64,000 nt of DNA from NCBI GenBank assembly GCA_030549175.1, contig JAUKUA010000002.1, forward strand, positions 1,674,001 through 1,738,000, in the 5' to 3' direction. Made by a program: the position numbers and the translations under genes. Shown one piece after another: positions 33,901-46,142 of the stretch (its first letter is position 1; each line of letters begins with the position of its first letter). The notes below the pieces were generated by a model, which was not told the DNA's origin, ran no database searches, and saw nothing but the letters and a program-made list of their open reading frames with translations. This DNA is from Lasiosphaeris hirsuta (Eukaryota; Ascomycota; Sordariomycetes; Sordariales; Lasiosphaeriaceae).

Positions 33901-34188
33901 TGATGGATCGTACGGATCTGCGTCTTCCTGGTAAGGAGGAACGGGGATATTTTCTCTCTGACGCGGAACCGAGGCCGGGACAGAGCTTTGTGCCAAGGTA
34001 GCTCCTTTATTGAGATGATTAGGTCCATTGAGAGGCACCACACGATTATTCCGCAGTTCAAAGTTTGGAGACACTTCCGGTCGTCCGGGGCTTCCGGGGC
34101 TGGGGGGAGGGTCTGGAACATTTGGCCGCGGGCACAACAGCGACGGACGACACACCGACGGAGACGGGGGTCGAGGTGGATGAGGCAT
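30926..34188 (-). CDS. large C2H2 zinc-finger protein
   Basis: Model, minus strand: 34188-31898, 31836-31574, 31509-30926; 3138 bases, 1045 residues, introns of 61 and 64 bp. The N-terminal 170 residues are Pro/Ser-rich and look disordered. Then come three C2H2-type fingers in tandem at about 175-285 (YDCTFCDLSFETKSEWRDH, YLCKACYMFFDQFADLAAH, WGCGFCVSPFFSHDDYLDH), a long Ser/Pro-rich middle, the block ACPFRKHDPVTYN, and a C-terminal finger (VYCERCKQIFRDDRELDAH), followed by a helical segment and a Gln/Gly/Tyr-rich tail. The CPFxKxDP...HLYRRH arrangement is one I associate with a widespread fungal C2H2 family. Probably a nuclear regulator. The start is the first ATG in frame. Divergent from NOP56 across 1.5 kb. 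Confidence 0.85.
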
Positions 34189-35654
34189 CGAATGTGATCG
34201 CCTGGGTAGTCATGTGCTCAGTCAGGGACGATCGGTACGGGGAGTTTGGAAAATAAACCTTTAAGTTGACCAGCCTGACGCGCATTCAGGGATTGCATCT
34301 ACCATCTGGGAAAATGGAAGTGTTGGGTAGATGGAATAAGGACCGAGCAGCTGTACATGAAAGTGTTGCAAGAGTGTGAAGGTAAGTGTTCAAAAAGGAT
34401 TTTGAGGTAAAGATGCCGAATCGAATGCACTTTCGGCCCGGCCATTGCTTGATATACCTCTATTAAAATGGTTTGGAGAAAAGCAGGGAAGAATATTCTG
34501 GTAGGGAGACATGAACGCAGCTGCGAGCTACTCAGGGGCAGTGATATACGCCATTCGCCTATCACAGCGCGTGCATCATTCTCACCGACAGAAGGGTGCG
34601 GGATAGGGGGGGCTGTGAGGGCGTGTTGGGACGCCCATTGGCCAGGGCAGATGTTTCGGCATGGCTTGCAGATGCACTCGTCTCCCCCTTCTTGTGATCG
34701 GTGGAATAGGGCTGAGTCTGGGGTAGGACGGGAGATGTCAGAAAGGAAGGTGAGTGATAGCCTGATGACATTACCCAGGGGAATCTGGAATTCCAGGGGT
34801 TCCGCGGAAGCTGGGAGACGAGTTAGGGGGTGTAGAGATATGTCTTTGCGAGTGCTGGCAAATTAGTCCGAGATTTTGTTGAGATGTTGGTTCTTTTATC
34901 GCCAAAGACAATGTGTCCTCCCGCATTGGGGCTCATCCCGTAGAACGGCGAGATAGATCGATAGCATGCCAGGTGTTGAGCATTCGTTTTGTGATGGTGC
35001 CAAGGTTGCCTGCTTCTTGACGGAGCCAATCCACAGAAAGTATCATGGCGGAGATGCAAAGGGCGAAGGCAGGCGGCGGCTAGAGAGAGAGGGTACCGAC
35101 GCGTCGCCATTAATGCTGACATTCGACCTCGAGACGTTGTTCTTGGAAACTTCGAAGCCAAAGCCCGGAACAGCAGAGAGGGGCGGGCCGGTAGGGCTGA
35201 GAAACACTCGCATCCTGTCGATCGGCAGTTCTTGGGTCGATGGATGCATGCGTTGACCGCAAGTTGGGGCTTCCAGGTTATGGTTGCCCCATGTCCAATC
35301 AACGTCGCACGGAAAACCGTGGTGGCGGAGCGGCCCTCCTAGCCACAGCTGGCATTTCCTGACAATTTTCCAAATTCAAAACTATCGGCGCCTGGAATAC
35401 CAGGCGCTAAGGCTAAGGCTTCACCAGTGGCGCTTCAGTTTTCGCTTGTGTGAGTTTTGGTCGATCCCACCGCCGCCTGGCCCGTGCCCCAGCTTGCCGC
35501 AAAAATTTCAAAACTTCAAGGTCCCGAAAAAATATCCAAGCTCGAACTTGTTCACCGAAACGGAGTCGACACAGCGGTACACTCGACGCCCAGTAGCGCG
35601 AGTCAAAGATAACAACTGCGCATCGGACGCATTCCTCGACATATATTCTGCATC
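34189..35654. promoter_or_regulatory. divergent promoter region C2H2 / NOP56
   Basis: Intergenic region between two genes that start away from each other. Scattered short frames on both strands have no motif. Promoter elements are expected but none can be assigned by eye. The last 100 bp before NOP56 may be its 5' UTR. Confidence 0.45.
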
Positions 35655-37316
35655 ATGGCTAAAATCAATTTCCTGCTCTTCGAGAGCGCCGTAGGCTTCT
35701 CCGTCTTCGAGGTCATCCACCAGGCCGATGCTGTCGGTCTAGAATTGCCCGAGGTCAAGGAGTCGATGAAGAGCCTCGACAAGTTCGGCAAGATGGTCCG
35801 CCTGGCTAGTTTCAACCCGTGGACGTATGTTACCCCTTGAGCCGCTGCCAATTGCGCCATTGCTAACCTGCGCTCCAGGTCTGCCGCACACGGTTTGGAA
35901 GCCATCAACCTGATCTCCGAAGGTATCATGCCCGACCACCTTAAGAACACTCTGGAACTCAACCTCCCCCAGACGAGCGGGAAGAAGAGCAAGATCGTGC
36001 TCGGCGTTGTGGACAAGAGACTGGCTGGTGAGATCAGCTCGACCTTCCCCGGCGTCCAATGCGAGTCTTCCGACACCTCCGAGGTTGTGGCCGCGCTCCT
36101 CCGTGGCGTCCGCGTCCACGCTCCCAAGCTGCTCAAGGGTCTCCAGGAGGGCGACATTAACCGCGCGCAGCTTGGTCTGGGTCACGCCTACTCCCGCGCT
36201 AAGGTGAAGTTCAGCGTGCACAAGAACGACAACCACATTATCCAGGGCATTGCGACTCTCGACGCACTCGACAAGGGTATCAACGCGGGCGCCATGCGCG
36301 TCAGGGAATGGTACGGCTGGCATTTCCCCGAGCTTGTCCGTATTGTGTCCGACAACGACACCTACGCCAAGCTCGTCATAGCAATCGGCAATAAGCAAAC
36401 TCTTACCGACGAGAGCGTCGATGACCTTGCCAATCTCCTCAACCAGGACAAGGACAAGGCCGAGAACATTATCCAGGCCGCCAAGGTATCAATGGGACAG
36501 GACATCAGCGATATGGACCTGGCCATGGTTAAGGACCTGGCCTCCAACGTCTCCAAGATGGCTGACTACAGACGCATTCTGGCCGAGTCTCTCGACAAGA
36601 AGATGGGCGATGTTGCGCCCAATCTGCAGGTTATCCTGGGCACACCGGTCGCAGCGAGACTGATCTCGCACGCCGGTTCGCTCACCAACCTTGCCAAATA
36701 CCCCGCCTCCACCCTCCAGATTCTCGGTGCCGAGAAGGCTCTTTTCCGTGCGCTCAAGACCAAGGGTGCCACCCCCAAGTATGGTCTTCTCTACCAGAGC
36801 ACCTTTATCGGCCGCGCAGGGCCCAAGGTCAAGGGCCGCATTTCGCGTTATCTTGCCAACAAGTGCTCGATCGCATCCCGTATCGATAACTTCTCCGAGA
36901 ACCCCACAAGCCGCTTCGGTGAGGTGATGCGCGAGCAGCTCGAGCAGCGTCTCGAGTGGTACGCCAAGGGTACCAAGCCGATGAAGAACTCGGACGCGAT
37001 GGAGAAGGCGATCAAAGCCATCATGGAGGATGGCACCAGTGAACTCGACATCAACAACGACATGATTGCCCATCCTTCCACAGAGCCTAAGGAGAAGAAG
37101 GAGAAGAAGGAGAAGAAGGACAAGAAGGATAAGAAAAAGGACAAGAAGGAGGAAGTAACAGAAGAAAAGGAGGACAAGAAGGAGAAGAAGGAGAAGAAGG
37201 ACAAGAAAAAGGACAAGAAGCGGAAGAGTGTAGGTGAGGATGTTGTTATGGCAGACGTAACCGAAGACGGCGAGCACAAGAAGAAAAAGAAGAGGAAGTC
37301 GGTGTTGGCGGAGTAA
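35655..37316 (+). CDS. NOP56: nucleolar protein Nop56 (box C/D snoRNP core)
   Basis: Core protein of box C/D snoRNPs, which guide 2'-O-methylation and pre-rRNA processing in the nucleolus. Exons 35655-35824 and 35879-37316 with a 54-bp intron; 535 residues. The N-terminus INFLLFESAVGFSVFEV and the NOP5NT domain are typical of Nop56. The coiled coil and NOSIC region are followed by the Nop domain (GTPVAARLISHAGSLTNLAK, then YPASTLQILGAEKALFRALK and TPKYGLLYQSTFIGRA), which binds the 15.5K-RNA complex. The C-terminus from about residue 400 is a long KKE/KKD tail, usual for Nop56/Nop58. No damage. The strong codon use and the clean G+C contrast with the accessory regions. Confidence 0.97.
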
Positions 37317-37886
37317 GCTTGACGGTTAGACAATGATTTGTTGCTGTTGAGATGCTCATCTGATATGGCTGGTCTTCTCTTTCCTTTCTTGGAGTTATTT
37401 GTGGGTCGGGTCTGGGCCAAAAGGCGTTCATGGTTAATGTCGATACGCCTTCGTTTTCCAGGGCTAGTAGTAGGAATGTATCATAGCCATCGCAAGTATA
37501 CTTAGCAGGAGATGGAAACAGGACTTTTGAATCGTCGATACCGTTTCAATGTGATGTTGGTCGTCTCCCACCACCAACCCGCCTGTTGCTGCCATGGGTT
37601 TCACCTACAGAGCATTAGTTATACATAGTAGGAGATAGCAAGTTAGGCAAGAATGCCTTATGTGCCCACAGCATCAATCTACAATAAAGCCGAACAGGGA
37701 AAATAAGTATTGCCATGCCAAATGCTGAACCGGTTTTGTCTAGAACGCCACACGCCAACCCTCCCCTTCCCATGCCTTGTGACCCCCCTCTCTTCCTGTG
37801 TCAAGATCTCGTCACTCCTGGCTGAGCCCTCCTTCCTGCAGCATTAAGGGTTATTTGAAGCACTTTCGCCATACCCCCAACCCCAA
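37317..37886. other. convergent 3' intergenic region
   Basis: Between the NOP56 and VPS4 stops. It should hold both 3' UTRs. No gene is seen. Confidence 0.5.
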
Positions 37887-39341
37887 CTACGCGCCTTCAC
37901 TGCCAAACTCGTGTGTCCATTCCTCGTTGCGCCTGAGGTCCACTTCTGACACGGTCGGCCGACTGGACTTGATGGCCTTGATGAAGTCCTTCCTTTCCAC
38001 GAGCGGCTCGAGGAGGTCCTCTGAGGGCACCTTTTCCCATGTCATCTCCATTGCGTCTGGGTCCCCTGGCGAGCAGGGGGTGAGTTTGTCTTGGCCGTCG
38101 ACCGTGACCTTGATAAGATAGGTTAGCATTGACATGGGTTGGGGGAACATGGCGCATTTTGTGTCCGTACCTTTTTGAAGTGCGTTGCCTGCTGGATCTT
38201 GCGCACCGGCTGCATCAGCGCGTCTTGCACCACAATGCTGATATCAGAGCCCGAGTATCCTTCTGACGCAATGGCCAGCTCGCGGAAGTCTTCCTGCTTG
38301 AGTGCCGTGTTGGTGTCACCGACTGCAAGTTTGAACATTGTCGTCCGCGCCGACAGGTCAGGCAGACTAATATGTACTCTCCGCTGGAAACGGCGGCGGA
38401 TGGCGGCGTCGAGCTGCCATGGGATATTCGTAGCGCCGAGAATGAGAACACCTTTGCTGTCTTTGCCTACACCGTCCATCTGCACCAGCATCTCGGTCTT
38501 TATCCTTCGCGACGCCTCCGACTCACCCTCGCCTCGTGGCCCGCAGAGAGCGTCGATCTCGTCGATGAAGATGATGGAAGGCCGGTTTTCTCGGGCCATG
38601 GCGAAGAGTTGCTTGACTAACCTGTGGGAAAAGGGGTAAGTTTGTGCATACAAGTATGGCAGAGTGTCGAGGGGTTGGGACGACATACCGTTCACTTTCT
38701 CCCATCCACTTGCTGACCAGATCCGAACTGCTCACGCTGAAGAACGTGCTGTTCGCCTCCGTCGCAACTGCCTTCGCCAGAAAACTCTTACCCGTCCCCG
38801 GGGGCCCATACAGAAGAATGCCCTTCCACGGCTGCCTCTTCCCCTGGAACAAATGGGGGAATTTGATGGGCAGCAGAACGGCCTCCTTGAGCGCTTCCTT
38901 GGCACCCTCCAGCCCCGCCACATCATCCCAGTTGACGTTCGGCCGGTCCTGCAGAATAGCACCGGCCAACGCATTACGCAGCTTCTTGCTGTCCTCGTCA
39001 ATGGCCTCGCCGCTGCCCTCAGCGCCATCGGCGCCATCCTTGCCCTTGCCGGTGCCGCCCGTGGAGGTGCCGTTAGCACCGACCATGCCGGGCTTCTTGC
39101 GCTTGCCGTCGGCGTCGGCCAGGTGAGACTTCAGCTTCTCGGCGCGGTCCATGTACTCGCCCGTCTTGGCACGGATCATCTCCTTGGACTTCGGGTTCTT
39201 CTCCCACTTGAGCGCCAGCATGAAGAGCTCGAGCGACTGGTAGTACATCTGGTACGCCTTATCATACTGCGCCGCGTTGTCGGCCTCGATGGCCTTGCGC
39301 ACGTGCTCGATGGCGCGGCCGAGGAAGTCGGTGTTGGACAT
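37887..39341 (-). CDS. VPS4: AAA ATPase Vps4 (ESCRT-III disassembly)
   Basis: Disassembles ESCRT-III filaments on endosomes and other membranes. Model, minus strand: 39341-38689, 38621-38171, 38108-37887; 1326 bases, 441 residues; introns of 67 and 62 bp. An N-terminal MIT domain occupies about 1-80 ([18 protein letters not shown]). A Gly/Lys-rich linker leads to the AAA core: Walker A GPPGTGKS at 179-186, Walker [16 protein letters not shown] with [19 protein letters not shown], then the beta domain and C-terminal helix ([29 protein letters not shown]), all standard for Vps4. Length matches the family. Conserved single-copy gene, no abnormality. Confidence 0.97.
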
Positions 39342-40059
39342 GGCTGCTTGGTTGTGCCGTTATCTACGCAGCGACGCGAGAAGTGAGGGGCGGCGGTGGT
39401 GTTGGGATTGCTGCCGCGCGGGGGGGCGGCAATTCGAGGGTGCAGGGATGGGAGAAACTGCTCGTGGCGGTGGGTGAGATAGTCGAGATGGCCACACGCG
39501 GGGCGTTTCTGTCGCTATCGCTGTCGCCTGGAATGGGTTGGAGGGGAGCGGGGGAAAAGATGGACGCAAGACGGAATCTTGGCAGAACGTCAGGAGGCAC
39601 GGAGGAGCACTGAGCGCTGATGTTGCGTTGCTGGAGGGCAGTTGACAGTTGTTGACCTGGAAGCGCTAGCGCGGGGCCCCATGCCGGTTGACGCCACTCG
39701 TCTGGCACGGCGGGGTGGATCCTCAGGGTTGCCCGCCAGCTGTTAGGGTGCCACATAGAAGCACGGCAGAATGGCTAACAGAAAAATGGATCAGGCATTG
39801 CTGAAGCACAATATCGCTGACGACAAGGATGCAAGATGCCCATGAACTCTTCAAGTCTCATCACGGATACCCTCTGAACAAAGACACCCTGAACGCCTAA
39901 AAGCCAAGTCGAGAGCCCCATACACGCGCTACCACGTCATTACTGAGCCATTCTCGGTCCACCCGAAATACCTCAGCTGCCCCTGCGTCGCTTCGCAATT
40001 TGTGCCTGTCTCTTACTCATCCACCTGCCGCCAGCAACGCTCTGAATACTCCAGCAATA
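39342..40059. promoter_or_regulatory. divergent promoter region VPS4 / prefoldin 6
   Basis: Intergenic region between the VPS4 start (leftward) and the prefoldin gene start (rightward). G-rich and C-rich tracts near 39380-39440. No coding signal. Confidence 0.45.
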
Positions 40060-40625
40060 ATGGCCAATATACAAGCCAAGCTGCAGGAGCTCTCCGACGA
40101 ATACACCAAGCTCCAAAAGGGTACGGATCTAGCCCACTCACTCCCTCCCCGCCCGTTGCTCACCCTTTTTGCGTTGGACAGATTTGCAGGGGGTTGTTCA
40201 GTCGAGGCAACAGTTGGAAGCCCAAAAGCAAGAAAACCTTGGAGTGCAAACGGTTTGTTACCTTTCAGGGGCGCATGTTGTATGTAAAGTCGATCGATGC
40301 TAACCTGGGGACGCAGGAGTTTGCAAAGCTCAAGGACGATGAGACTATCTACAAGCTCATCGGCCCGGTGTTGCTCAAGCAGGACAGGATGGATGCGGAG
40401 AGCACAGTAAACGGGCGTCTGGAGTTCATTGACAAGGAAATGTAAGTGGAAAGTCAATGCGGCGAATGCAACCCCCTTGCCCTGGCTAACTTATATCTCT
40501 GAAGATCTCGGCTGGAAACTGGAATCAAGGAGATCCAGGCCAAGGCTGAGAGGAAGAAGGGCGAAATCATCCAGGTCCAGACCGCCGCGCAAGCCGCTGC
40601 TGGAGGACAGGCACCGCAGGCATGA
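40060..40625 (+). CDS. YKE2: prefoldin subunit 6
   Basis: Beta-type subunit of the prefoldin co-chaperone, which hands unfolded actin and tubulin to the TRiC chaperonin. Exons 40060-40120, 40182-40252, 40317-40441, 40505-40625; 378 bases, 125 residues. The two coiled-coil arms (QAKLQELSDEYTKLQKDL and RLETGIKEIQAKAERKK) flank the beta-hairpin (ETIYKLIGPVLLKQDR), as in Yke2/PFD6, and the length is normal. The fourth exon ends GGQAPQA then TGA. All introns are GT-AG and 52-64 bp. Too split to appear as one open frame. Confidence 0.92.
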
Positions 40626-40877
40626 ACATGGCATCTATGGGTTGTCACGCATAGTTCTCACAAGCACGTCGCTTTGGGTCCCCCGTCGGGCGGTAAGTCC
40701 TGCCTTGTATTGCTTGCCAGCCCCATCTTGTCGCATTTTTGCAGACTAGCAAGGCCGAGCACTTCCAAAAGAAGACTGGCTGCCCAAACCCAAAAACACC
40801 ACACGCTACCGAGAATGGAGATGATACAGCTATTATACAGTCGTGAATCCGTCAAGTCATGATATTACCCTCCTCAT

Positions 40878-41580
40878 TCAGTTGATCGCCATGATCGTAA
40901 AGCCCCACGGCAGCCCGTTGTTTTTACAGGGCCGGTCGCTAACCCAGGCCACGCTATCACTCAAGAGGTCGCCCCCGAGTCTGCCCAGCGGCAGGTCCTC
41001 GTAGTGACTAGTTTCGCGTCCCTCGATGGTGTCGGTGACAAAGTCGGCCATGACGCTCTTGGTGAAGCACGAGTTCAGCAAGGAGCTCGCCCCGACACTG
41101 TCCAGCATGTCACGTCGTTCGTCACTCTCGGCAAACAGCTGCAGCTCCCTCGAGAATAGGCGATGGGTGACGTCTTGCCCAGACGAGCTCAGCCGCTGGA
41201 AGATCATGGTGATGCCCGCCACAGCCTGGACAAACAGGCAGGACTTGTCATGGTCATCCAGCCCTGCGAGGACACGTTGTGACTGCTCGGTGACGAAGGC
41301 ACGAGAGACGGTGTCAAAGGTGGACCCAAGCATACGCTCCATGCTGGAGGTGTTGGACAGCACGCCCTGGCTGTCGCTGAGGTCGAAGATATTCCTGATC
41401 TTGGCGAAGCACCGGTTGAGGAGGCTGAAAAGGGTGGCATCGTCTGGGATGGCAGGCCGTCCCATGTCGAAGACAAGAGCACTCATGGATGCCTCGACGG
41501 CAGCTAGGCAAGGTCAGGCTCTTGTATTTGCGGAGCAAAGGTAAAACGTGGGTCTTACCTTGACACCTAGAGGATGGCAT
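40878..41580 (-). CDS. conserved-looking protein of unknown function
   Basis: Model, minus strand: 41580-41559 and 41503-40878 with a 55-bp intron (GTAAGA to CCTAG), 648 bases, 215 residues. A small first exon (MPSSRCQ) is followed by a soluble, helical protein with blocks FSLLNRCFAKIRNIFDLSDS, DKSCLFVQAVAGITMIFQRL and SLLNSCFTKSVMADFV. There is no signal peptide or TM segment. I do not recognise the family. An alternative start is the ATG inside exon 2 (MSALVFDMG). Convergent with prefoldin 6, 252 bp apart. Confidence 0.6.
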
Positions 41581-43150
41581 TTTGGCGGTTCGTGGTGGTT
41601 TGAGGTGAACTTGGCAGTCAAGGCCGAGGTCACAGCCTATCAGAGTGGTTGAGGGCGGTTGGGGGTGGGTGCCGATGCAGCAGACAGACAAAGTGATGGA
41701 AAGCAGACGTGATGGAGAGAAAGGAGGTAAAGTCAGGTCGGCTCACGCGACAGCAGCAAAGGTTTTATGGCCATCTTCCGAGGAAATTTCAGCCGCCGTT
41801 CCCTCAAGGGGCGAGCCGCGTCGCAGGCTCAACTCGCTCCCACGGCCAATGCCTAATCTAATCGTAGCTTCGCTGTCAACCAGAAGGCTGACTTGATTGG
41901 GAATGACACCTGCAAGGCAAGGGCAACGAAAAGGAAAGGCCTCGCAGCTGGGTGCAGATGGTGGCACTTCCGCAATCGGAAGCAGGGGTTGGAAGGCACG
42001 AAGTGGCTCACAGTGGCACGTCGATCCCGTGAACTTCCGACATATGCAAGGCATTGAGGAAACCACCCCCGAGTGGCTGAACGGACCCGCATTACATCTC
42101 CGCGCCTCATCTCAGCAGTCCCTCGCCCGATGGGGGAATCAGCTCAATGCTGGAGCTGTCGCCGATGTGCGATATCGCGATGACCTCCAACGGGCTGCTT
42201 CAGCAATTGTTAACACTGCCACAGGCGGCTATGGACGAGTGCCAATGCCGACACAGGCAAGCAAGAACCAAGGACATGCATCACGTTGCACATCATTCAC
42301 CAAGTCGCCCGCAACAGCTTGATCCGCGAGACATGGGATAGACAATGAACGCGCAAAAAAAAACTGGAAAGGGGTGAGGATTGTCCTAACCCTGGAAGGC
42401 TGCCCAAAGGTCCAAAGCTATCCAGAAGGGATGGATAGCATACCCGCTAAGGTATGGAGTAAAAAACGGAAAACCCTCCCCCCACCCTTGAGCCGCTGCT
42501 GCAACCCGGCACCACATCACCCCCCATGCGCCGCTTCCTTACCTCTTCTTCATCGGTGCCGCACGGATATCCTATCCATTTACCCCTGCTGCTGTCAGGT
42601 CAATTGGCCTTTAGCAAATTCCATGTTCTGGCGCTGTTTGCTAGGCAGTCAGCAGCGGAGGGTGCCTGGCCTGGCCCGTGCTCCGTGCTCAGTGACAGGG
42701 AGCGATGCGCGATGATTCAGCTGCCCCGCCAAGCAGCCACGCCTCAAGGTCCATGGCGGGGTTACGTGGGCGAGCCGCCGCTTTACCAGGTGAACGCGGC
42801 CTTCTCCAGGTAAAACTCGAACTCGACCGTTTCTAGATGAAATCTCTTTGAGACTTGGCGCTCCCCCACACACAAAGGCAAACAAAACAATATTCAGTTC
42901 GGCGCAGCTATGGTCGCAATCAGCATTGCTTGCATCCTCTCCCAACCCTCTTAGCGCTCTCACCCCTCGCCCTCCTAGCAGATCGCGCCGCGTGGTCTGC
43001 CGAATCCCAACCGTGCCATCAGCCTCACACCTCCATCCCACGTCGGCCTCGTCACGCGCCCAGCACTCGACAATCCTGACAACGCCGGCATCAACGACAG
43101 CGAGAGCGATATTGACAGTGACAGTGACAACAAGAGCGGTAGCAGCAACA
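41581..43150. other. divergent intergenic region
   Basis: About 1.6 kb between the small unknown gene and the AMSH-like gene. Overlapping short frames, none convincing. The last 250 bp are probably the promoter and 5' UTR of the AMSH-like gene. Confidence 0.4.
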
Positions 43151-44901
43151 ATGGCCGACTACGGCGCAGGGCGCCCCATGAGCGTCAAGGAGTTGAATGA
43201 CAAGGCGAAGGAATACGATTGGAACCCCCAAATCGGCTTCAAGTACTGGACTCGCGCAGCCGAGACCATCCATCATGAGGTGCATTGTTTTGCCGCCCCC
43301 GCCCCGCCCGTCCTTACACTCGCTAACCCCTTTCTCCTCTGCGTATAGGGCCTGGTATACTTGCGAGAGGGTAACCTTGCCCACGCCTACGTGGTCCTTA
43401 TGCGGTACTCGACGCTGGTGCTCGATAACCTCCGCACCCACCCCGAGGCCAAAGAGAAGGAATCTAAGCGGCTCATGAGGCCATTGGTCGACCGCATCCC
43501 CGTCGTCGTCCAAACCCTCGAAGCCTTGAAGAAGCGAATCCAAGAATCATATGACGAGTGGGATACTGTCACCAAGGCCGAACCCCACGTATCCAGGGAC
43601 AGAGATTCCCCCCCGTTATCGCAATACGAAAGACACGCAGCCAAGGACGCAGCCCTCTCCTGGAACTACCATTCGCCTGCCAAAATTCTTGACGCCGCCA
43701 CAAGTCAGGAATTTGCGGTAGACCTGGCTAATAAGGAGATACGTCGTCGGCGCCATCTGGCTGGCTTGTCGGACGATGAGGTTTCCCGCCGCCGAGCCGC
43801 GGGTGTTTGGGATAGGGCCGCAGCTTCACGGTTCATGGATGACGAGGAGCTTAGAAGGCAAATGGAGGCCACTCGCCGACAGTTGGATCGCGCCAACCAA
43901 GTCTTTACAGACGAGTTTCACAGCCGCGACGAGCCAAAAACGGCATTTCGGCTGCCCGACTACTATTATCCTTCCATCAACAAATCATCCGCCGTCAAGT
44001 ACGAACCCCCCGCACCGCCAAGACCCCAGACAAACAGCTCGAGGATACAACCACCCCGGCCACCCAAAGAAATCCTGGACCGAGTGTATCCCCCGGCAAT
44101 AGCCGCCCCCCTACTCCCAGACAACGCTTCATACCGCCATCCCAGCCCGCCGCCCTACAGCCTCACCGACGGTGAGCACGCGAGTCGCGAAGAGGGTCCG
44201 CCCCTGCCTCCCAAGCGTGTCAAGACGGAGGAGGAGACACAAAAAAGGGTTACGTTCCGGCCCGCCGCATATCTCGAGAATGGACAGCCATTGCGATCTG
44301 TGTTTTTGCCCCGCACCTTGCGGGATAGGTTTCTAGATATCGCGGCAGACAACACGAGAAAGGGTTTGGAGCTGTGTGGGCTTCTTTGCGGGACACTGGT
44401 TAACAATGCGTTATTCATCAACTGCCTTCTCATTCCTCGGCAAACATGCACACCGAATACGTGCGACACCGAAGATGAGGAAGGGTTGGCAGAGTATTGC
44501 TTCGCAAAGGAGTTAATACAAATCGGATGGATCCACACACATCCCACACAAACATGTTTTATGAGTTCCAGGGACATACATACACATTATGGATTCCAGA
44601 TCATGATGAAGGAGAGCATCGCCATTGTCTGCGCGCCCAAGTTTGAGCCTTCGTAAGTCACCTCTCACCATGAACCCTTTCAGTCTGGCTGGAGCTAACA
44701 CCTGACAATAGATATGGCATTTTTCGCCTAACCCATCCCCCTGGTCTAGACCACATCAAGCAGTGCAGGAAGACCGGGGCCTTTCATGAGCACGGGATTC
44801 CCAACGACTCAATCTACATTCATGTCGAGAGTCCGCCAACTGGACACGTCCACGAGCTTGACCTCCCGTTCGATGTAGAGGATTTGCGGTTGGGGGTTTA
44901 G
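43151..44901 (+). CDS. AMSH/Sst2-like JAMM deubiquitinase
   Basis: Zinc metalloprotease that removes Lys63-linked ubiquitin at endosomes. Exons 43151-43279, 43349-44652, 44712-44901; 1623 bases, 540 residues. The N-terminal MIT/USP8-dimerisation-like helical region (GFKYWTRAAETIHHEGLVYL) would recruit it to ESCRT. A Pro-rich middle (EPPAPPRPQT) may bind SH3 or STAM partners. The C-terminal MPN+ domain starts at about 355. The JAMM motif is complete: Glu in the ELCGLL strand region, then GWIHTHPTQTCFMSSRD with both His, Ser and Asp ligands near 437-450, and the second zinc region HIKQCRKTGAFHEHG typical of AMSH. It lies 4 kb from VPS4, which acts on the same membranes; that is likely coincidence. 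Confidence 0.93.
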
Positions 44902-46142
44902 CACCAACCCGCCGGAACCACGTCAAGCGCAGCATTCGGCATCTGTCATTTTTTTTTTACCGGTCGAGGCTGGCTCGTCAGGGTTTCGCTTCAGTCCCCC
45001 TTGGGTTACAGCCCTGACAAGCCAGCCATTGGCTTGGCAAAGGGTTCAGTAAGGTAGCATGAGGTAAAGCGTGCAAACGCCTACCGCAATGGCTCGGCTT
45101 TGAGCGGTGAAGATGGGATAGCAGGTAGCGCGCCGGTGGTCGAGATGGTTGCATAGCGACGGTGCATGGGTAGGAAAAGAAAGCCTTTCACTCTTGCTGA
45201 GATTCATAGATTCACGTATCGCTTTCTGGCGCAGTGAGCGAAGTCTGGCGATTTTTTTGCCCTTTTCTTTTTCCTTCCTTTTGTTTGAGGACCTCTGGCG
45301 GTAGACAAATATCACTACATGCATGGGCTCAGGCCTGGCCGGGGGATGTTCTCCTAGCGATCTGTATGATCTGAGGGATGCGGATAGGTGTACATGGGGG
45401 CTCCAGGATGTCAAAGGCGTTGGTACTAGCATTGGTTGAGTGCATTCGCGAGCCCAAGATATCCAATGCATCTGGTTGTCCACTGGAGTGAAGTACCTGG
45501 GTACTTCTGGTGCCTGATCCCCCACTCACTCTGTGCGGCGCTGCCTCGTAGACATTCTCGGCATGATCCCTCGATGCAGGGCCATCAACCTATCCCTAAG
45601 TACAATGATTAGGCAATAGAGGGGACTTCAATTCGGCATCTGCCAACATTGAAGGTCTCCAGGCATTTCTGCACTCGAGTTTCTTTGAAAGTTCTTGGCT
45701 TCATGTACCTTCCGAGTACCTAGGTAGTCTCGTTATCCGGTCCCATCCCGGGACGACGATCAAGGTTTGCAAAGTATGATCTCATGCCGGCTTTTTGAAT
45801 GTGTTTACCGTAGCATGTGATTATGTTTGTTTCCATATCACCCGACCACCCCCAGGACTTGCAGGCCATCTCTTGGTCACAAACCAAGCAGTGAAAGGAC
45901 CTTCATGTAGCTTTCACCGCATCCCACTCTTCGCCGCCAGGCACGTTGATTTCTGAGTTGAGACAGACAAGTCAACAACGTCATCAAGCTCCAGACGAAA
46001 GGTTCACCCCCAGACTCTGACCCAGACTTAAGCTCGGACCCAGGTGCAAGCAGCAAAGACAAGAACTACCGCGCGGGCGTCAAGTCGAGGATCTTTCGAT
46101 CTTTCTTCGATAAAGGAGGCAGCCAAATCGGAGCTGGTAGAG
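44902..46142. other. intergenic, no gene supported
   Basis: Between AMSH and a hypothetical gene. A T(9) run follows the AMSH stop at about 44949. Frames near 45.05-45.5 kb on the minus strand have no motifs. The segment 46044-46142 is open in frame with the next gene and may be part of it. Confidence 0.4.

Noticed and set aside
36489..37277. 262-codon open frame on the minus strand across NOP56
   Set aside because: Antisense shadow of the conserved NOP56 gene; its leucine-rich part is the reverse of the lysine-rich tail.
38664..39386. 240-codon plus-strand open frame over VPS4
   Set aside because: Antisense of the VPS4 MIT and AAA region, which is clearly coding on the minus strand.
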